Source of the DNA: UBA1447 sp002329225
GTDB lineage: Bacteria; Bacillota; Clostridia; Oscillospirales; Acutalibacteraceae
DNA: 64,000 nt
Direction of reading: 5' to 3'
Assembly (NCBI GenBank): GCA_050946835.1
Contig: JBMNVN010000002.1
Location: 316,764 to 380,763, forward strand
Positions 60,774-64,000 of the stretch are shown in pieces. The notes beneath the pieces are model-generated. The model did not search any database, was not told the origin of the DNA, and saw only the letters and a list, made by a program, of their open reading frames with translations. The position numbers and the translations under genes are program-made. Position 1 is the stretch's first letter; each line of letters opens with the position of its first letter.

Positions 60774-60803
60774 AAACCCCCTAACCTTTATTAGGTTTGG
60801 GGG
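60774..60803 (-). terminator. Terminator of tRNA-Pro
   Basis: CCCCCTAACCT and AGGTTTGGGGG form a stem, followed on the reverse strand by TTTTATTGTTTTTT. Confidence 0.75.
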
Positions 60804-60806
60804 CGT

Positions 60807-60883
60807 TGGTCGGAGTGTCGAGATTTGAACTCGAGGCCTCTTGGTCCCGAACCAAGCGCGATACCAAACTTCGCCACACCCCG
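60807..60883 (-). tRNA. tRNA-Pro (CGG)
   Basis: A 77-base cloverleaf on the reverse strand with acceptor arms CGGGGTG / CACTCCG, discriminator A, anticodon loop TTCGGGA (anticodon CGG), T-loop AGTTCAAATCT and encoded CCA. Confidence 0.92.
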
Positions 60884-60964
60884 CAATAACATCTTTGCAA
60901 AGTATAAACCAATTTATCTTTAAAATCAAGAGCGACTTGAGCACACAAGTGCAATACTATAAAA

Positions 60965-62221
60965 TTACTCGCTAAGAAGTTTTTCTACTCCGGCAATTTT
61001 GACGCACAAACAAAGGAGCACTGCGGCAATTTTAAGTTCTTCAACGGGCGGGAAAGTGGGAGCGATTCTTATGTTTCTGTCCCTCGGGTCTTTACCGTAA
61101 GGGAACGTAGCGCCTGCGGGAGTTAAAATAACTCCTGCCTGTTTACACAGTTCAACCGCACGTTTGGCGCAGCCGTCAAGAACATCCAGACTGATAAAGT
61201 AACCGCCGTTCGGTTTAAGCCATTCAGCCAAACCGGTGCCGCCCAATTGCTCCTCAAGGGTATCCAAAACAATCTTAAACTTCGGTCTGAGAACGGCAGC
61301 TAATTCCTGCATGTGCACCTTAACGCCGGCTTTATTTTTAAGATAGCGCGTATGGCGCAGTTGATTGAGTTTATCGTAACCTATTGTCTGAACAAACATA
61401 CGTTTCTTTATGGTCTCAATATTTTTACTTGAGGCAGCAAGAACCGCTACACCGGCGCCGGGGAAACTGATTTTTGAGGTGGAAGCGATTTCAATAATCA
61501 TATCTTCCGAGCCGCACTTTTTACACTCTTCAAAAACATTCAGCAGTTCATCACTATTGTCATATAAGTCATGTTCGCTGTAAGCGTTATCCCATAAAAT
61601 TCTGAAATCATTTGCAGCAGGCTTTAAGGCCGCAATACGGCGCACAACATCATCAGAAAATGTTTTCCCTTCGGGGTTTGAATACTTCGGTACACAAAAA
61701 AAGCCTTTGACACCGCTGTCTTTTACTACTTCTTCCATAAGATCCATATCCGGACCGTCTTCGAGCATCGGGATATTTATCATTTCTATTCCGAAATATT
61801 CGAGAATGGAGAAATGTCTGTCATAACCCGGTACGGGGCATGCAAACTTAATTTTACCCTGGAGCAGCCATGGAGTTGAACCAGCGCCGTGGGTCATACA
61901 TTGAGAAATATAATCGAACATAACATTTAAACTTGAATTGCCGAAAACAATAATGTTTTGCGGGTCAACACCCAAAAGCTCCGAATATAAAGCTTTGAAT
62001 TCGGGTATGCCGTCGAGCAATCCGTAGTTCCTGCAGTCGGTTCCGTCGGATGCCTTCATTTCACTGTCGGCATTTACCTCGTTTAAAATAGACATGGAAA
62101 GATTCAGTTGGGTTGCACCCGGCTTACCTCTGGACATATCAAGTTTAAGATTTTTTGAGACGTATTCTTCATACTCCCGCTTGAGCGACGAGAGTGTTTC
62201 ATTAAGCTCATTTTTAGTCAT
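60965..62221 (-). CDS. Aminotransferase, aspartate aminotransferase type Ic-like
   Basis: A 418-residue PLP enzyme. LDMSRGKPGATQLNLSM near the N-terminus and FGNSSLNVMFDYISQ, KYSNPEGKTFS, and STSKISFPGAGVAVLA (PLP Lys in TSKIS) match the type Ic aspartate aminotransferase family, common in Firmicutes. It would interconvert aspartate and oxaloacetate, or a related pair. ATG 62221 is taken as start; an in-frame GTG at 62236, with GGGGGA upstream, is an alternative. Confidence 0.88.
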   Translation of the reverse strand: MTKNELNETLSSLKREYEEYVSKNLKLDMSRGKPGATQLNLSMSILNEVNADSEMKASDGTDCRNYGLLDGIPEFKALYSELLGVDPQNIIVFGNSSLNVMFDYISQCMTHGAGSTPWLLQGKIKFACPVPGYDRHFSILEYFGIEMINIPMLEDGPDMDLMEEVVKDSGVKGFFCVPKYSNPEGKTFSDDVVRRIAALKPAANDFRILWDNAYSEHDLYDNSDELLNVFEECKKCGSEDMIIEIASTSKISFPGAGVAVLAASSKNIETIKKRMFVQTIGYDKLNQLRHTRYLKNKAGVKVHMQELAAVLRPKFKIVLDTLEEQLGGTGLAEWLKPNGGYFISLDVLDGCAKRAVELCKQAGVILTPAGATFPYGKDPRDRNIRIAPTFPPVEELKIAAVLLCLCVKIAGVEKLLSE

Positions 62222-62329
62222 ATTCTGAAACTTCACGCAACATTTCCCCCACAAATCTCAACTTAACGGGCATTATTCTACATTAGCAAGCTGTTTTTTG
62301 CAAGTCAATTCTTAAATTCTTGCAATAAC

Positions 62330-62366
62330 AACAAAAAACAGCGCCCCACTTGTTAAAAATGGGGCG
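62330..62366 (-). terminator. Terminator of asnS
   Basis: CGCCCCA (62342-62348) pairs with TGGGGCG (62360-62366); on the reverse strand the stem is followed by CTGTTTTTTG. Confidence 0.75.
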
Positions 62367-62385
62367 TAATGCAGGCAGTTCTTAA

Positions 62386-63780
62386 TTAAAATTCGGCTGA
62401 ACCTGTTGTTCTGGGAAAGGGAATAACATCCCTGATGTTGGAAACTCCGGTAAGGTACATAATAAGTCTTTCAAAACCGAGACCGAAACCGCAGTGTTTT
62501 GTTCCCCCGTATCTTCTAAGTTCCGTGTACCACCAATAGTCTTCCGGATTCAATCCGCTTTCTTTAATCCTTTCCAAAAGCACATCTTCCCGTTCTTCCC
62601 TTTGGCTTCCGCCGATAATCTCACCTATCCCCATAACCAGCAAATCCATTGCGGCTACGGTTTTTCCGTCATCATTGAGCCTCATATAAAAAGCCTTTAT
62701 TTCTTTCGGATAATCGATTACAAAAACAGGGCGCTTAAAAATCTTCTCTGTAAGGAAACGTTCATGTTCCGTTTGCAAGTCACAACCCCAGCTGACTTTA
62801 TACTCGAACTCATCATTATGCTCTTCAAGCATTTCTACAGCTTCGGTGTAGCCGACTTTTGCAAAAGAAGACTCCGAAACCGTTTTTAGCCTCTCAATAA
62901 GACCCTTATCAAAAAACTTATTGAGAAACTCCAACTCATCGGGGCATTTTTCAAGCACGGCCTTAAGTACATACTTAATCATTGCCTCGGCAAGCGCCAT
63001 ATCGTCATCCAAATCCGCAAAGGCAATTTCCGGTTCAATCATCCAGAACTCTGCGGCATGGCGTTGGGTATAAGATTTTTCCGCCCTGAAGGTGGGGCCG
63101 AAAGTGTAAATTTTTCCCATAGCAAGAGCAAGGGCTTCCCCTTGAAGCTGACCGGAAACCGTTAAATATGCGGGTTTGCCGAAAAAATCTTCGGAATAGT
63201 CAACTTCACCTTCACGGGTAAGGGGCGGGCTAACCGGGTCAAGAGTTGTAACCCTGAACATTTCCCCTGCTCCCTCACAGTCACTTGTAGAAATAATGGG
63301 CGTATGAACATAAACAAAGCCGTTTTCATTAAAAAAGCTGTGTATTGCATATGAAGCAACGGAGCGGATTTTAAAAACGGCGCTGTGAGTATTGGTACGG
63401 GGCCGCAAGTGAGCTATTGTCCGCAGGTATTCCAAAGTATGGCGCTTTTTTTGAAGCGGATATTCCGGGGTGGATGCACCCTCAATCCGAATTTCTTCCG
63501 CATTGATTTCAAAAGGCTAAGCGGCATCTGGAGTTAGCACAACAACGCCGGTAACGCAAACAGCCGCCCCGACATTAAGCTTGGCTATATCTTTATAATT
63601 TTTAATCTTTTGCTCTTCAAAAACAACCTGAACGCCTTTAAAGGAACTTCCGTCATTGATTTGAATAAACCCTAACGACTTTGAATCTCTAATAGTTTTT
63701 ACCCACCCGCAAACCGTAACGGATTTATCTGCAAAAACTTGCGGTTCTTTACCAATACTATCGATTAACAGTCTTTCCAT
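62386..63780 (-). pseudogene. asnS: Asparaginyl-tRNA synthetase interrupted by an in-frame TAG
   Basis: From ATG 63780 (AAGGAGG upstream) the frame gives MERLLIDSIGKEPQ and an OB-fold tRNA-binding domain (TVCGWVKTIRDSKSLGF). It then meets a TAG at 63517-63519 where an AsnRS would have about A-K-Q-P-F-E. The same frame continues without another stop through PFEINAEEIRIEGAS, PEYPLQKKRHT, and the full class II catalytic domain (HLRPRTNTHSAVFKIRS, FRAEKSYTQRHAAEFWM, GFGLGFERLIMYLTG). Apart from the stop it is of normal length. Because AsnRS is normally essential, sequencing error, suppression, a split enzyme or a second gene must be considered. Confidence 0.85.
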
Positions 63781-63826
63781 AAATTCCTCCTTAAGCCGGA
63801 ACATCATCGGGCCAGCACACTAAATA

Positions 63827-63854
63827 ATTATAATTTATCACAAAATTAAATCAA
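63827..63854 (-). promoter_or_regulatory. Predicted promoter of asnS
   Basis: On the reverse strand TTGATT (complement of 63849-63854) and a perfect TATAAT (complement of 63827-63832) are 16 bases apart, about 45 bases before the asnS start. Confidence 0.55.
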
Positions 63855-63978
63855 GCAAACTTTTATGGTGTGCAAATGTTATGCGACAATACATTTATGA
63901 CAGAAAAACAAAAAAAGAGAGAGCCCCTCTGGTATAATAGATTTGCGCCAATCGACCAACCAAGAAAGGAACTCTCTC

Positions 63979-64000
63979 ATGAAAAGTATAACAGAAGGAA
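63979..64000 (+). CDS. Start of a probable IS transposase gene (partial)
   Basis: ATGAAAAGTATAACAGAAGG encodes MKSITEG, an opening I associate with IS5-type transposases of Clostridia. It is preceded by AAGAAAGGAAC and by an element-end-like stretch (GAGAGAGCCCCTCTGGTATAAT, 63917-63938 region) that includes a TATAAT box. Only seven codons are visible, so the call is tentative. Confidence 0.35.

Noticed and set aside
14764..63780. Reassignment of TAG to glutamine
   Set aside because: Two genes (the hsdR remnant and asnS) have in-frame TAG at expected Gln positions, but several intact genes end in TAG at natural positions (for example 5110, 6271, 54365 and 56423), so TAG works as a stop here.

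Overview
The window looks like a chromosomal contig of a strictly anaerobic, fermentative member of the Clostridia (Oscillospiraceae-like). The evidence is a three-subunit NADH-linked [FeFe]-hydrogenase, the AmmeMemoRadiSam pair, a GlpA/GlpB-like/DUF1667 cluster, a BMP-type nucleoside ABC transporter, AG-rich ribosome binding sites, frequent TTG/GTG starts, and a mobile-element repertoire (tandem large serine recombinases, ImmA/XRE prophage control) typical of gut and digester Clostridia. The assignment is inference from gene content; no 16S rRNA is present.

Layout. (1) 1-8,500 is host backbone: exonuclease fragment, GH27 alpha-galactosidase, GDPD phosphodiesterase, mntP with a structured terminator leader, DEAD-box helicase, Gfo/Idh oxidoreductase, and an old-yellow-enzyme flavoprotein. 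(2) Initiator tRNA-fMet (8,508-8,584) marks the left edge of an accessory island of about 29 kb, ending near 37,783. Both edges carry a similar hairpin preceded by CCAAATAAGAAC. The island contains: IS-end-like repeats; two C5-cytosine methyltransferases with two nuclease-like genes and a controller (one methyltransferase frameshifted in an A8 run); a NUDIX gene split by an apparent 0.5-kb inversion; an hsdR remnant; a three-gene HEPN / radical SAM-SPASM / leucine-rich-repeat cluster; an IS3 remnant; and a deletion-scarred prophage (19.2-32.0 kb). The prophage keeps its repressor, operators, tail fibres, holin, endolysin and two serine recombinases but has lost its head genes. Next comes a segment of about 4.3 kb bounded by 53-bp imperfect direct repeats, with a third serine recombinase whose C-terminal domain is repeated in three downstream genes. 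(3) 38.3-64 kb is backbone again: membrane protein, second GDPD, AmrS and a Memo-AMMECR1 fusion, a glycoside-hydrolase-like protein, the hydrogenase operon, tRNA-Thr/Asp, xpt plus nucleoside ABC transporter, an M20 peptidase with the GlpA/GlpB-like/DUF1667 operon, tRNA-Pro, an aminotransferase, and asparaginyl-tRNA synthetase interrupted by an in-frame TAG. The right edge shows the start of a probable IS transposase.

How it fits together. The two GDPD enzymes could release glycerol-3-phosphate for the GlpA-like dehydrogenase. The hydrogenase would reoxidise NADH and ferredoxin. xpt and the BMP/ABC genes form a purine salvage and uptake unit. Most novelty lies in the island, above all the recombinase-linked repeated-domain cassette (32.6-36.3 kb) and the radical SAM/LRR/HEPN cluster (15.4-18.5 kb).
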